DNA of 50,670 bases from Thermomicrobiales bacterium (GTDB lineage: Bacteria; Chloroflexota; Chloroflexia; Thermomicrobiales; CADCWN01): the NCBI GenBank assembly GCA_030446685.1, contig JAUJMV010000018.1, positions 59,287-109,956 on the forward strand, written 5' to 3'. Shown piece by piece: positions 1 to 8,921 of this stretch. Within the stretch, counting starts at the first letter, position 1. The number at the start of each line of letters is the position of its first letter. The notes beneath the pieces were generated by a model. That model was given only the letters and a program-made list of their open reading frames with translations. It did not search any database and was not told the DNA's origin. The translations under genes were made by a program, and so were the position numbers.

Positions 1-197
1 TTGCGCGCCGCGAGGCTGGCCAGGCCGGAGATCAGCCCGATAATGATGGCGAGCGCGATGGCGAACGGCCACGGGCGAGCGGCGGCGATCTGCCGCATCG
101 CATCGACCGGGCGGATGATCACGCCGATCACCGCCTCCAGCGGATTGAACGGGCGTTGAGCGGGCGCGGCGTACCCCGCGCCTCCCATGCTATCCAT
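1..197 (-). CDS. Yip1-like integral membrane protein, N-terminal part
   Basis: Only the first 65 codons are in the window; the gene runs off the left edge. The ATG at 197 follows a GGAGGAGGA ribosome site at 203-211. A short polar leader is followed by a segment (FNPLEAVIGVIIRPVDAMRQ) and then a hydrophobic helix from about residue 44, the usual start of Yip1-domain membrane proteins, which begin with an amphipathic RP-containing segment before the first membrane span. The function of bacterial Yip1 proteins is poorly known. The family assignment rests on this short piece only. A good sigma-A promoter lies upstream at 255-282. Confidence 0.6.
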   Translation of the reverse strand, partial: MDSMGGAGYAAPAQRPFNPLEAVIGVIIRPVDAMRQIAAARPWPFAIALAIIIGLISGLASLAAR

Positions 198-732
198 GCC
201 GTCCTCCTCCCGCATCACCCACCGTTGCCTTGCTCGCCCCGACGGCCCGCCCCAATCATACAGGCGTTGGCGATTCGCGCAACCGGTGAATGAGGGGCCG
301 GCCCCGTCGCCGGTCGGCCTCACAGCCTGCCAAGTCCAGGGTCGCGGCCGGGTACGTGCCGCATAGCGCGGAGCGCCATCCCGCGCCCCGTACTTCTACG
401 TAGCGCCCCTCCCGTCGCCGGCGGCGAGGCGCACTCGCCGATCCCGTAGTTCTTACGATGTGCCGCCCCCCCGGCCGCCGTAAACTGGGCGCAGTGGGCG
501 GCACCCCGTACGGCTGCCTCGAGGGCGAGCGGGACGGCGGAGGGCGCGGCCCGGCGTGGCCACGCGCACGACTCGGGCGCGCTGGAAGGCGGGGGCCATG
601 CGTTGCCACCCGCGCGCGGCGGTAGCCCCGGCGGCACGTCTGCCGCGCGGGGGTGCGACGCCGGGCGGACGGCCGCGGGGACTGTACTCGCCGACCCGAA
701 CGGGGCGGCGCGGACCAACGAGGGGAGGGACC
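198..732. other. Divergent intergenic region
   Basis: This 535-bp gap separates the Yip1-like gene (minus) from the deacetylase (plus). It contains the minus-strand promoter at 255-282 and the deacetylase ribosome site (AGGGGAGGGA, 721-730). No open frame here looks like a protein. I see no convincing plus-strand promoter; a TACGAT near 451 has no matching -35 box. Confidence 0.5.
255..282 (-). promoter_or_regulatory. Sigma-A promoter of the Yip1-like gene
   Basis: Read on the minus strand: -35 TTGCGC (282-277), 16-bp spacer, -10 TATGAT (260-255). It sits about 60 bp upstream of the ATG at 197. Confidence 0.55.
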
Positions 733-1869
733 GTGACTCGACGATCGACGCTCACGCTGCCACTGGCGATCATCCTGCTGCTCGTCGCGCTGCTCCCCGG
801 CCAGGCGGCGGCCGGGAGCGCGCAGACCATCTCCCGCTTCGCGACCAGTGAACCGATCGCGGTGTTGACCTTCGACGCCGGGGCGGATCGCGGCTACGCG
901 GCCGGCATCCTCGACACGCTGGCCGCCAAGGGGGTCAAGGCCACCTTCGGCATGACCGGCCAGTGGGCGTCCGCGCACCCCGACCTGATCGGGCGGATGG
1001 TGCGCGAGGGGCACCACCTGATGAACCACACCTGGGATCACAAGTCCTTCACCGGCTACTCCACCGGGGCGGCGCCCCTGACCGCCGCCCAGCGGGCCGA
1101 GGAGATCACGAGGACAGCGGACCTCATCCGGAGCCAGGTAGGCGTGGAGCTGGCGCCCTACTTCCGGCCCCCCTACGGGGATTACGACAGCGCCACCCTG
1201 GACCTGCTCGGCCAGCGCGGCTACGCCTACAATGTGATGTGGACGGTCGACTCGCTGGGGTGGAAGGGCCTCACGGCCGCGCAGATCACCCAGCGGGTCG
1301 TCGCCAACACCGTGCCGGGGGCGATCATCCTCCTGCATGTGGGCGCGGGCTCACAGGACGGGCCGGCGCTGCCCAGGATCATCGACCAACTTCGCGGGCG
1401 GGGCTACCGCTTCGCCACGGTGCGCGACTTCCTCGGCGGCGCCCCGCCGCCACCCGCGTCGGCGGAGATCGTGGTCGACAACGCCACGGCCGGGCGCCTG
1501 ACAGCCAGCGGCAACTGGGGCGTCTCGAGCTGGAGCGGTCAGCGCTACGGCGCCAATTATCGCTACGCCACGCCCCAGGCGATCAGCGACGCCGCCTGGT
1601 TCAAGGCCGCCATCCCCGCGACCGGCGCCTACGAGGTCTTCGTCTGGTATCCCGCGGCCTCGGGGTACAACTCGGCCACGCCGTTCGTCATCGAGACGGC
1701 GGGCGGGCGGGTGGTGGTGCGGGTGGACCAGCGCCTGAACGGCGGCCGCTGGGTCAGCCTCGGCACGCACACGCTGAACGCCGGCGACTACAACGTGGTG
1801 GCGGTGAGCCGCTGGAGCGCGGCGAGCGGCTACGTCATCGCCGACGCGATCAAGCTCGTGCGGCGCTGA
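733..1869 (+). CDS. Secreted polysaccharide deacetylase (CE4) with golvesin-like C-terminal domain
   Basis: Predicted to remove acetyl groups from cell-wall or capsular N-acetyl sugars outside the cell. The GTG at 733 is chosen because AGGGGAGGGA lies just upstream and the product then starts with a typical signal peptide (MTRRSTLTLPLAIILLLVAL, Ala-rich cleavage site near residue 27); the same frame is open upstream to 556 but lacks protein character. The NodB-fold domain occupies roughly residues 35-235, with TFDAG (motif 1), HLMNHTWDH (metal-binding histidines), YFRPPYGDYD and ILLHVG. Motif 1 has Ala where many CE4 enzymes have a second metal-binding Asp. From about residue 245 a second domain (IVVDNATAG..., GYNSATPF) resembles the golvesin C-terminal, carbohydrate-lyase-associated fold. 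378 residues. It converges on dnaK. Confidence 0.88.
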   Translation: MTRRSTLTLPLAIILLLVALLPGQAAAGSAQTISRFATSEPIAVLTFDAGADRGYAAGILDTLAAKGVKATFGMTGQWASAHPDLIGRMVREGHHLMNHTWDHKSFTGYSTGAAPLTAAQRAEEITRTADLIRSQVGVELAPYFRPPYGDYDSATLDLLGQRGYAYNVMWTVDSLGWKGLTAAQITQRVVANTVPGAIILLHVGAGSQDGPALPRIIDQLRGRGYRFATVRDFLGGAPPPPASAEIVVDNATAGRLTASGNWGVSSWSGQRYGANYRYATPQAISDAAWFKAAIPATGAYEVFVWYPAASGYNSATPFVIETAGGRVVVRVDQRLNGGRWVSLGTHTLNAGDYNVVAVSRWSAASGYVIADAIKLVRR

Positions 1870-1894
1870 CGGCCGGCGTTCCCGCGCCCGAACG

Positions 1895-1926
1895 ACGGCG
1901 CCGGGGGCGGTTGCCCCCGGCGCCGT
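1895..1926. terminator. Strong hairpin between convergent deacetylase and dnaK
   Basis: A 14-bp GC-rich stem (1895-1908 with 1913-1926) and a 4-base loop lie between two convergent genes. There is no clear T tract, so termination is inferred from position and stability; it could serve both strands. Confidence 0.6.
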
Positions 1927-1968
1927 GTCGTCTTGCGTTGTCGGAGATGGCGGGCGCCAGGCGCCCGG

Positions 1969-4013
<2,045 letters not shown>

Positions 4014-4658
4014 CAACTCGTCGTCGCCCACGACGACCATCGCGGGGCGCAGGACGCGCCCGTGCTGCGTGTAGCCGCGCTGGTATTCCTGGGCCACCGT
4101 CTGGCCGCTGCCGCCGACCGCCTCGTGGAAGGCGGGGTCGAACGGCTGGCCGAGCGCCTCGATCGGCCGGACACCCTGGCGCTCCAGGATCGCGCGGAAC
4201 TTGCGCTCGACCAGTTGGACGCCCTCGACCCACTTGCTCGCGGCCTCCCCGGTCGGCAGGTTCGCCAGCGCCCGCTCCAGGTCGTCGAGGACCGGCAGCA
4301 GCTCCAGGATCAGCGCGCCGTTCGCGCCGCGCAGCAGATCAGCCCGCTCCTGCTCGGTCCGGCGCTTGTAGTTGATGAACTCGGCGGTAGATCGCTTCCA
4401 GCGGTCCTCGTACTCGGCGGCCTGCGCGCGGGAGCGCGCCAACTCGTCCTCCACCGGCGGCGCCGCGGCGCCGGCCAGCGGCTCCGCCACCGTGCCGTCC
4501 GCCAGCCCCGGCTCGGCCCCCTCGGCCACGGTCAGTGTCTCGCGTTCGTCTCGTTCGCCCTGCATACCGTCCGGTTCCCCCCTGCCGTCGTCATCGTCAT
4601 CATCCGCCGGCGCCCGCGCCGACGCCCGCACACCGGATCGCACGCAGGGATGGTGCCA

Positions 4659-5735
4659 CTACGGGCGATGGTTCCCACCCCGCACGCTGTCGCCCTCGCC
4701 GCCGTCGCCCGCCCCGGTGTAGAGGCGGCTGACCAGGCCGCTCATCAGGTCGGCGATGTAGCGCACCGAGCCGATCGAGCGCTCGTAGGACATCCGGCGC
4801 GGGCCGAGGACGCCGAGCAGCCCGATCACCTCGCGGCGCACGCCGTAGGTGGCGACGACGATGCCGTAGGGCCGCAGCTCGTCGGCGACGTTCTCCCCGC
4901 CGACGAAGACCTGCACGTCGTCGGCCAGCCGCAACTGCGGCAGGAGCGCGCCGAGGAGGCCGCCGCCCTGGATCAGCTCGACGATCCGCCCGGCCGCCGG
5001 CCCGCCGGCGAACTCCGGCTGCTGCAGGGCGTGCTCCAGGCCGGCGTGCTGCACGTCGACCGCGGTCACAGTCTCCAGGTCGCGCAACTGCTCCGCCATC
5101 TGCTCGGCCACCAGGCGCGCCAGCCCCTCCTCCCCGGCGGCGCGCGCGGCGATCTCGGTGGGGGCCAGCGCGGCGTAGCGCGCGTTGAGCGCGTCGCCGA
5201 GGGCGCGCAACTCGGCCCGCGTGACCGGGTGACGCCAGTGGAGCACCGCCTGCTTCACCCCGCTGTCCTGCGTCACCAGCACCAGCAGGAAAACCTGGTC
5301 CTGGATGCCGACCAGTTCGAGGTGCTTGAGGCGGGCGGTCTGGGCGCGCGGCGCGGTCACGACCGAGACGTGGCCGGTGGTGCGCGCCAGCGCGGTCACC
5401 GCCAGTTGCATCGAGCCCTCGAGCTGCATCTCCACCTGGCGGAACTGGTGGCGGATCATCGTCTGCTCGGCCGGCGGCAGGTGCGGCTCGCCGATCAGGC
5501 GCTCGATGTAGTAGCGGTAGCCGGCGTCGGTCGGAACCCGGCCGGCGGAGGTGTGGGGCTGGTCGATCAGCCCGGCGCGCTCCAGCTCGGCCATCTCATT
5601 GCGGATGGTCGCCGAGCTGACGCCGAGCTGGTAGCCCTCGACCAGCGTCTTGGAGCCGACCGCGCGCCCGGTGCCGACGTACTCATGCACGACCAGCCGC
5701 AGCAACTGTTCCTGACGCTCGGTCAGCCGGTCCAC
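4659..5735 (-). CDS. hrcA: Heat-inducible transcription repressor HrcA
   Basis: Represses heat-shock genes by binding CIRCE. The N-terminal winged helix (MDRLTERQEQLLRLVVHEYV, then GVSSATIRNEMAELERAGLI and QPHTSAGRVPTDAGYRYYI) is diagnostic. The C-terminal GAF-like domain includes GIVVATYGVRREVIGLLGVL and GPRRMSYERSIGSVRYIADL. 358 residues, usual length. First gene of the operon with grpE and dnaK. It has a CIRCE site between its promoter and start codon, so it should autorepress the operon, as is established for this family. Confidence 0.96.
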   Translation of the reverse strand: MDRLTERQEQLLRLVVHEYVGTGRAVGSKTLVEGYQLGVSSATIRNEMAELERAGLIDQPHTSAGRVPTDAGYRYYIERLIGEPHLPPAEQTMIRHQFRQVEMQLEGSMQLAVTALARTTGHVSVVTAPRAQTARLKHLELVGIQDQVFLLVLVTQDSGVKQAVLHWRHPVTRAELRALGDALNARYAALAPTEIAARAAGEEGLARLVAEQMAEQLRDLETVTAVDVQHAGLEHALQQPEFAGGPAAGRIVELIQGGGLLGALLPQLRLADDVQVFVGGENVADELRPYGIVVATYGVRREVIGLLGVLGPRRMSYERSIGSVRYIADLMSGLVSRLYTGAGDGGEGDSVRGGNHRP

Positions 5736-5751
5736 GCGCGCCTCCCGCCGC

Positions 5752-5778
5752 TTAGCACTCGCCCGCGCCGAGTGCCAA
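5752..5778 (-). promoter_or_regulatory. CIRCE operator
   Basis: TTAGCACTC, 9-base spacer, GAGTGCCAA (5752-5760 and 5770-5778). One base differs from the consensus TTAGCACTC-N9-GAGTGCTAA. It lies directly downstream of the hrcA -10 box, where bound HrcA would block transcription. Confidence 0.96.
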
Positions 5779-5786
5779 CGGCCTAT

Positions 5787-5815
5787 AGCATAGCAGTTGA
5801 TAAAGGCGATGTCAA
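5787..5815 (-). promoter_or_regulatory. Sigma-A promoter of hrcA-grpE-dnaK
   Basis: Minus strand: -35 TTGACA (5815-5810), 17-bp spacer, -10 TATGCT (5792-5787). A near-consensus promoter immediately upstream of CIRCE. Confidence 0.9.
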
Positions 5816-5945
5816 GGTGGGGGCTCGTTTTATGTCAAAGAGCGGGCCGGCCGGGCAGGGAATCGCCGGGCGCGGGATGCCGACGCCCCCTTGAAGGCCC
5901 TCTGGCACGGACCAACCTCGGTCATCTCCACCCGGCGCTTAACGT

Positions 5946-5998
5946 GCATACCGTCCGGACGGTATGCTAACCGACGTTCATCAACCGTCTGAACGGTT
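5946..5998. promoter_or_regulatory. Two palindromic operators upstream of the TetR gene
   Basis: A perfect 22-bp palindrome at 5946-5967 (core ACCGTCCGGACGGT) and a related one at 5983-5998 (AACCGT CTGA ACGGTT). Both share ACCGTC-type half sites, typical of TetR-family operators. They lie 19-71 bp before the GTG of the TetR gene, so autoregulation is likely. Confidence 0.75.
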
Positions 5999-6016
5999 CG
6001 TGAAGGGAGGAGGCAA

Positions 6017-6259
6017 GTGTCCGCGAGACAATTGACGGCCGCGCGGACGCGGACGCGCCTGCTCGACGCGGCCGCGCAGACGCTACGGGATCAGGCCATG
6101 GCCGGGCCAACGCTCGCCGCGGTGGCGAAGGAGGCCGGGGTCGGCAAGGGCGGCCTGCTCCACCACTTCCCCTCCAAGGACGCGCTCGTCAAGGCCGTCC
6201 TGCGCCGGCTCTGCGGCGCGGCACTGGCCCTGAACGCCGCCGCCGCGCTCATCACCTGA
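6017..6259 (+). CDS. TetR-family regulator, truncated to the DNA-binding domain
   Basis: GTG start with a strong GGGAGGAGG site. The whole 80-residue product is a TetR N-terminal helix-turn-helix (TRTRLLDAAAQTLRDQ, TLAAVAKEAGVGKGGLLHHF, PSKDALVKAVLRRL) and then stops. Family members are usually ~190 residues with a ligand-binding dimer domain, which is missing. Either a deletion removed the C-terminus or this is a stand-alone DNA-binding remnant. Intact palindromic operators upstream suggest recent truncation. The next gene starts 94 bp downstream with its own promoter. Confidence 0.75.
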   Translation: MSARQLTAARTRTRLLDAAAQTLRDQAMAGPTLAAVAKEAGVGKGGLLHHFPSKDALVKAVLRRLCGAALALNAAAALIT

Positions 6260-6284
6260 GGCCGACTGCGTCCCGCCCTGCCCC

Positions 6285-6338
6285 TTGACCATTCCGGCAT
6301 TCGCCACTACGATACTCTAAAGTTCCATACATCTGGAA
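6285..6338 (+). promoter_or_regulatory. Promoter and operator of the ArsR-type gene
   Basis: -35 TTGACC (6285-6290), 17-bp spacer, -10 TACGAT (6308-6313), followed by an inverted repeat TTCCA TACATC TGGAA (6323-6338) overlapping the expected transcription start. The layout fits autorepression by the downstream regulator. Confidence 0.7.
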
Positions 6339-6353
6339 TTACGGAGAGGGTTC

Positions 6354-7010
6354 GTGGCGAGGGACATCGAGGCCGAGGTTGACGAACTGCGCGAACAGGT
6401 CCGGCAACTCGCCGAGACCGTCGCCGGGCTGGCCGGGCGGCCGGTCGGGGCCATCCGCGCGCCCTCCGGCGGCATTCCCGGCCCGCCCTTTCGCAAGGAG
6501 GCGCTCTGGAACGCCACCGCGCACCTGGCGCGGCGCGCGGAGGAGATCGGCGCGGCGGGGGTGGTCACTTACGCCGGCAGCTACCGCTCCCCCGCTGGCA
6601 GGGGCGAGTACCGCTGGAACCGGCCGGAACAGCCGGTCGAGGAGTTGCTGGGGCAGGCCGACGCGGCGGTGGCGCGGGTGCTGGCGGCGCTCGGCAACCC
6701 GCAGCGACTGGCGCTCCTGAAGGCGGTCCTGGAGCGGCCCGGTTCGGCCGCCGAGTTGATCGAGCGGGTCGGCCTGACCTCGACCGGGCAGACCTACCAC
6801 CACCTCAACACTCTGCAGGCGGCCGGGCTGATCCGGTCGGGGGAGCGGCGGCAGTTCGCGTTCGTCGGCCACCAGGCCCCCGCCTTCCTGATGCTGCTGG
6901 CCGGCGTCTGGTCGATGCTCTACACCGGGTACGGCACCGGCGCCTGGGAGGAGGGCGCCGACTCGCACGCCACCGGCCCGGATAGCGGCACCGCGGCCGA
7001 GCCGTCATAG
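6354..7010 (+). CDS. ArsR-family winged-helix regulator with N-terminal coiled coil
   Basis: A DNA-binding repressor or activator; ligand unknown. GTG start. Residues 1-30 form a heptad-like coiled coil (DIEAEVDELREQVRQLAETV). A middle segment (LWNATAHLARRAEEIGAAGV) is not recognised. The winged helix lies near residues 98-165: RVLAALGNPQRLALLKAVLE, AAELIERVGLTSTGQTYHHL, LQAAGLIRSGERRQFAFVGH. No Cys metal site is visible, so a metal sensor is unlikely. A methyltransferase gene follows 36 bp downstream and may be its target. Confidence 0.8.
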   Translation: MARDIEAEVDELREQVRQLAETVAGLAGRPVGAIRAPSGGIPGPPFRKEALWNATAHLARRAEEIGAAGVVTYAGSYRSPAGRGEYRWNRPEQPVEELLGQADAAVARVLAALGNPQRLALLKAVLERPGSAAELIERVGLTSTGQTYHHLNTLQAAGLIRSGERRQFAFVGHQAPAFLMLLAGVWSMLYTGYGTGAWEEGADSHATGPDSGTAAEPS

Positions 7011-7046
7011 CGCGAGTCCCACTGCCGTATGGGAGGAGAAAGCGAC

Positions 7047-7890
7047 GTGGAACATACCGATGCCAGTGGCTGGGGTAACGAGGCCACGGCCCGTGCCTAC
7101 GCGGCGTACGCGCGGGCCTACCCCATGTACCGAGAAACCGCACGGGATCTGGTTGCCATCGCGCAGGTGGCACCGGGGGCAGTGGTAATCGATCTGGCTT
7201 GCGGCACGGGGGTCGTGACCGAGGAGCTGCTGGGACGGGTCGGCGTCGCGGGCCACGTCACCGGCGTCGATAGCTCGCGCGCGATGCTGGACATCGCCCG
7301 CGGTCAGATACGGGCTCACAACGTCCGGTTCGTCCAGGCCCCCGCCGAGCAGTTGCCGACGTTGGTCGCGTCCCAGGTCGATATCGTCGTGTGCAACTCA
7401 GCCTTCTGGCAGTTACCCCTCGCCGAGACCCTACACGCGATCGCGGCAGTCCTCGCGTCGCGCGGGCGGTTCACGTTCAACCTGCCATGGCGCTTCTTCC
7501 GTCCTGTAGCCAAGGAGGACACCCCTGTCGCGCCCCCTCGCTGCTCCAACTCATGGTGGAAATTGCCATCAACGACTACGGGTACCGGCCGCCCGCAAGG
7601 CCGCCACGGCGCCCGCTGGACCTGGCACAACTCGGGACGCTTGTCGCCGCCAGCGGCCTCCGGATTGCGTCCCAGGAGACGATCACCTATTGCCATCAAC
7701 AATCGCCGGCAGAGCAGGTCGCGTTCCTGCGCATCCCAGTGATGACTGAGCGGCAGTTCCCCGATCTACGCTACCCGGTACGCATGGAGTTGCTCGACCA
7801 GGCATGCCAACGCTACGAGCCGCATAGCGCCGCCAGTCGCTGGACTTACTTCGTCACCATGACGCTGCTCGGGGTACAGCACCAAGCTGA
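7047..7890 (+). pseudogene. SAM-dependent methyltransferase (class I), frameshifted
   Basis: Predicted to transfer a methyl group from SAM to an unknown small molecule. The GTG at 7047 is chosen because GGGAGGAGAA (7031-7040) sits correctly before it. SAM site VIDLACGTGVVTEELL and motifs VTGVDSSRAMLDIAR and VDIVVCNSAFWQLPL are clear. After FRPVAKEDTPV the frame is lost at a C run (7533-7537); one extra C restores LLQLMVEIAINDYGYRP...LDLAQLGTLVAASGL...WTYFVTMTLLG. The C-terminus after about 7870 is uncertain: the restored frame stays open but stops looking like protein, and another frame stops near 7890. Either a sequencing error plus decay, or a true pseudogene. Confidence 0.65.
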
Positions 7891-8069
7891 CGCGGCGATA
7901 TGCCCGCGCCGCTGGTGCTCACCCGGCCACAACAGGGCGCCGGTCGGTCACCTGCCGCACCCTATACAACGCCCCGTCGAAAGGCAAGGGCGGCGGCACG
8001 ACGGGTCAGTGTACCGGTCACCAATGCGACCGGGATGTATCCCCCGATGTCCTGGTAGGGTGCAGGCAG

Positions 8070-8294
8070 GTGAAAGCGATTATCGCTTCCAACCACCAGG
8101 ACTACGCGCTCACCCATCGCTCGCCGGACAACAACCTCTATGCGTGGTTCAAAGTGCCGAACCTCCCGACGCTCTGGGCCGCGTTCGCGTCGGGCGCCCT
8201 CGACGAGCCGGCGCTCTTCGACGCGATCGCCAGGGAGCGATTCGCCGAGGGGCGCCGGTGCGCTCTGGGGCGGCGTGATCGGGCAGGAAGGTAA
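8070..8294 (+). CDS. Short hypothetical protein or gene remnant
   Basis: A 74-codon frame from GTG 8070 with a weak AGGGTGCAGG site. The sequence (DYALTHRSPDNNLYAWFKVP, TLWAAFASGALDEPALFDAI) has a protein-like composition up to about residue 62, then turns Arg-rich. I do not recognise it. It lies between the decayed methyltransferase end and a repeat element, and could be a fragment of a lost gene. Confidence 0.3.
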   Translation: MKAIIASNHQDYALTHRSPDNNLYAWFKVPNLPTLWAAFASGALDEPALFDAIARERFAEGRRCALGRRDRAGR

Positions 8295-8343
8295 CCTCTC
8301 GATGCCGAGCTTGGGATCGCGTTGAGGACGCCCCCGCCATCGG

Positions 8344-8734
8344 TAGGGGCAGGCCCCCGTGCCATTGGCTCCAACTAATTCGCGTTTTCGTCGGTGGAGC
8401 GCCGAAAACCGACGCTCTCCTGCCCTCACCATAGCCTCTGGGAGGCCCCGTGTCGAGCGCCCGCAACCGGCGGCACCCCGACGATCGCGCCTTTCGCGTG
8501 TTGCCGCGCCGCTCGGAGCAGCGGGCGGGCGTGGCGTGATCGGCGCGGCAACACGCGAAACGGCCGGGCGACAGGTGTACGGACAGAAATAGTTGGAGTA
8601 GATGGCCCCCGTGCCTGACCGCCTAGCCGGCCGCCGACGCACTCGATCGGGTGCGTCCCCTGGCCAGCCCACGGCCCCGGCCTGCCGATCGCGCCGGTGG
8701 TGAGCCAGGCGGGCAGGCACGGGGGCCTGCCCCT
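8344..8734. repeat. Nested inverted-repeat element, about 390 bp
   Basis: Outer arms: 8344-8363 and 8716-8734 (GGCACGGGGGCCTGCCCCT on the right, complementary to the left). Inner arms: TCCAACTA (8370-8377) with TAGTTGGA (8590-8597), and a perfect 20-bp pair 8492-8511 / 8541-8560 (TTTCGCGTGTTGCCGCGCCG). No transposase. The outer arm type recurs at 47026-47139. Looks like a non-autonomous palindromic (MITE/REP-like) element with a nested second palindrome. Confidence 0.7.
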
Positions 8735-8810
8735 CCCCCCGCCCCACGCGGGTCCCCTCTCCCTGCACCGGATCATTTTGTCGGCAACCTGGCGTCGCCT
8801 GGACCCAGCC

Positions 8811-8886
8811 CGCGCCGGCGGGTTTATGCCCCGAAGGGTACTTCGTGGCCGGAGGCCCGTGAGACGCCGGTTTCAACCGGCGGCCT
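8811..8886. repeat. Half copy of the GTTGAAAC palindromic element
   Basis: The segment ending GACGCCGGTTTCAACCGGCG matches the right halves of the elements at 26481-26705 and 27879-28026, including the inner GGGTTTATGCCCCG/GGGTACTT block. No left half is seen. Confidence 0.6.
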
Positions 8887-8921
8887 CCTCGCTCGCCCCC
8901 CACTCGCTCGCTCCCCGCCCC

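Larger units (their letters stand above)
8295..8921. other. Repeat-filled intergenic region
   Basis: 627 bp with no credible gene. It holds the nested inverted-repeat element 8344-8734 and half of another repeat family at 8811-8886. Open frames here are read through repeats. Confidence 0.6.

Noticed and set aside
8344..8886. Insertion sequence with transposase
   Set aside because: Inverted repeats are clear but no transposase-like frame exists in or near them.
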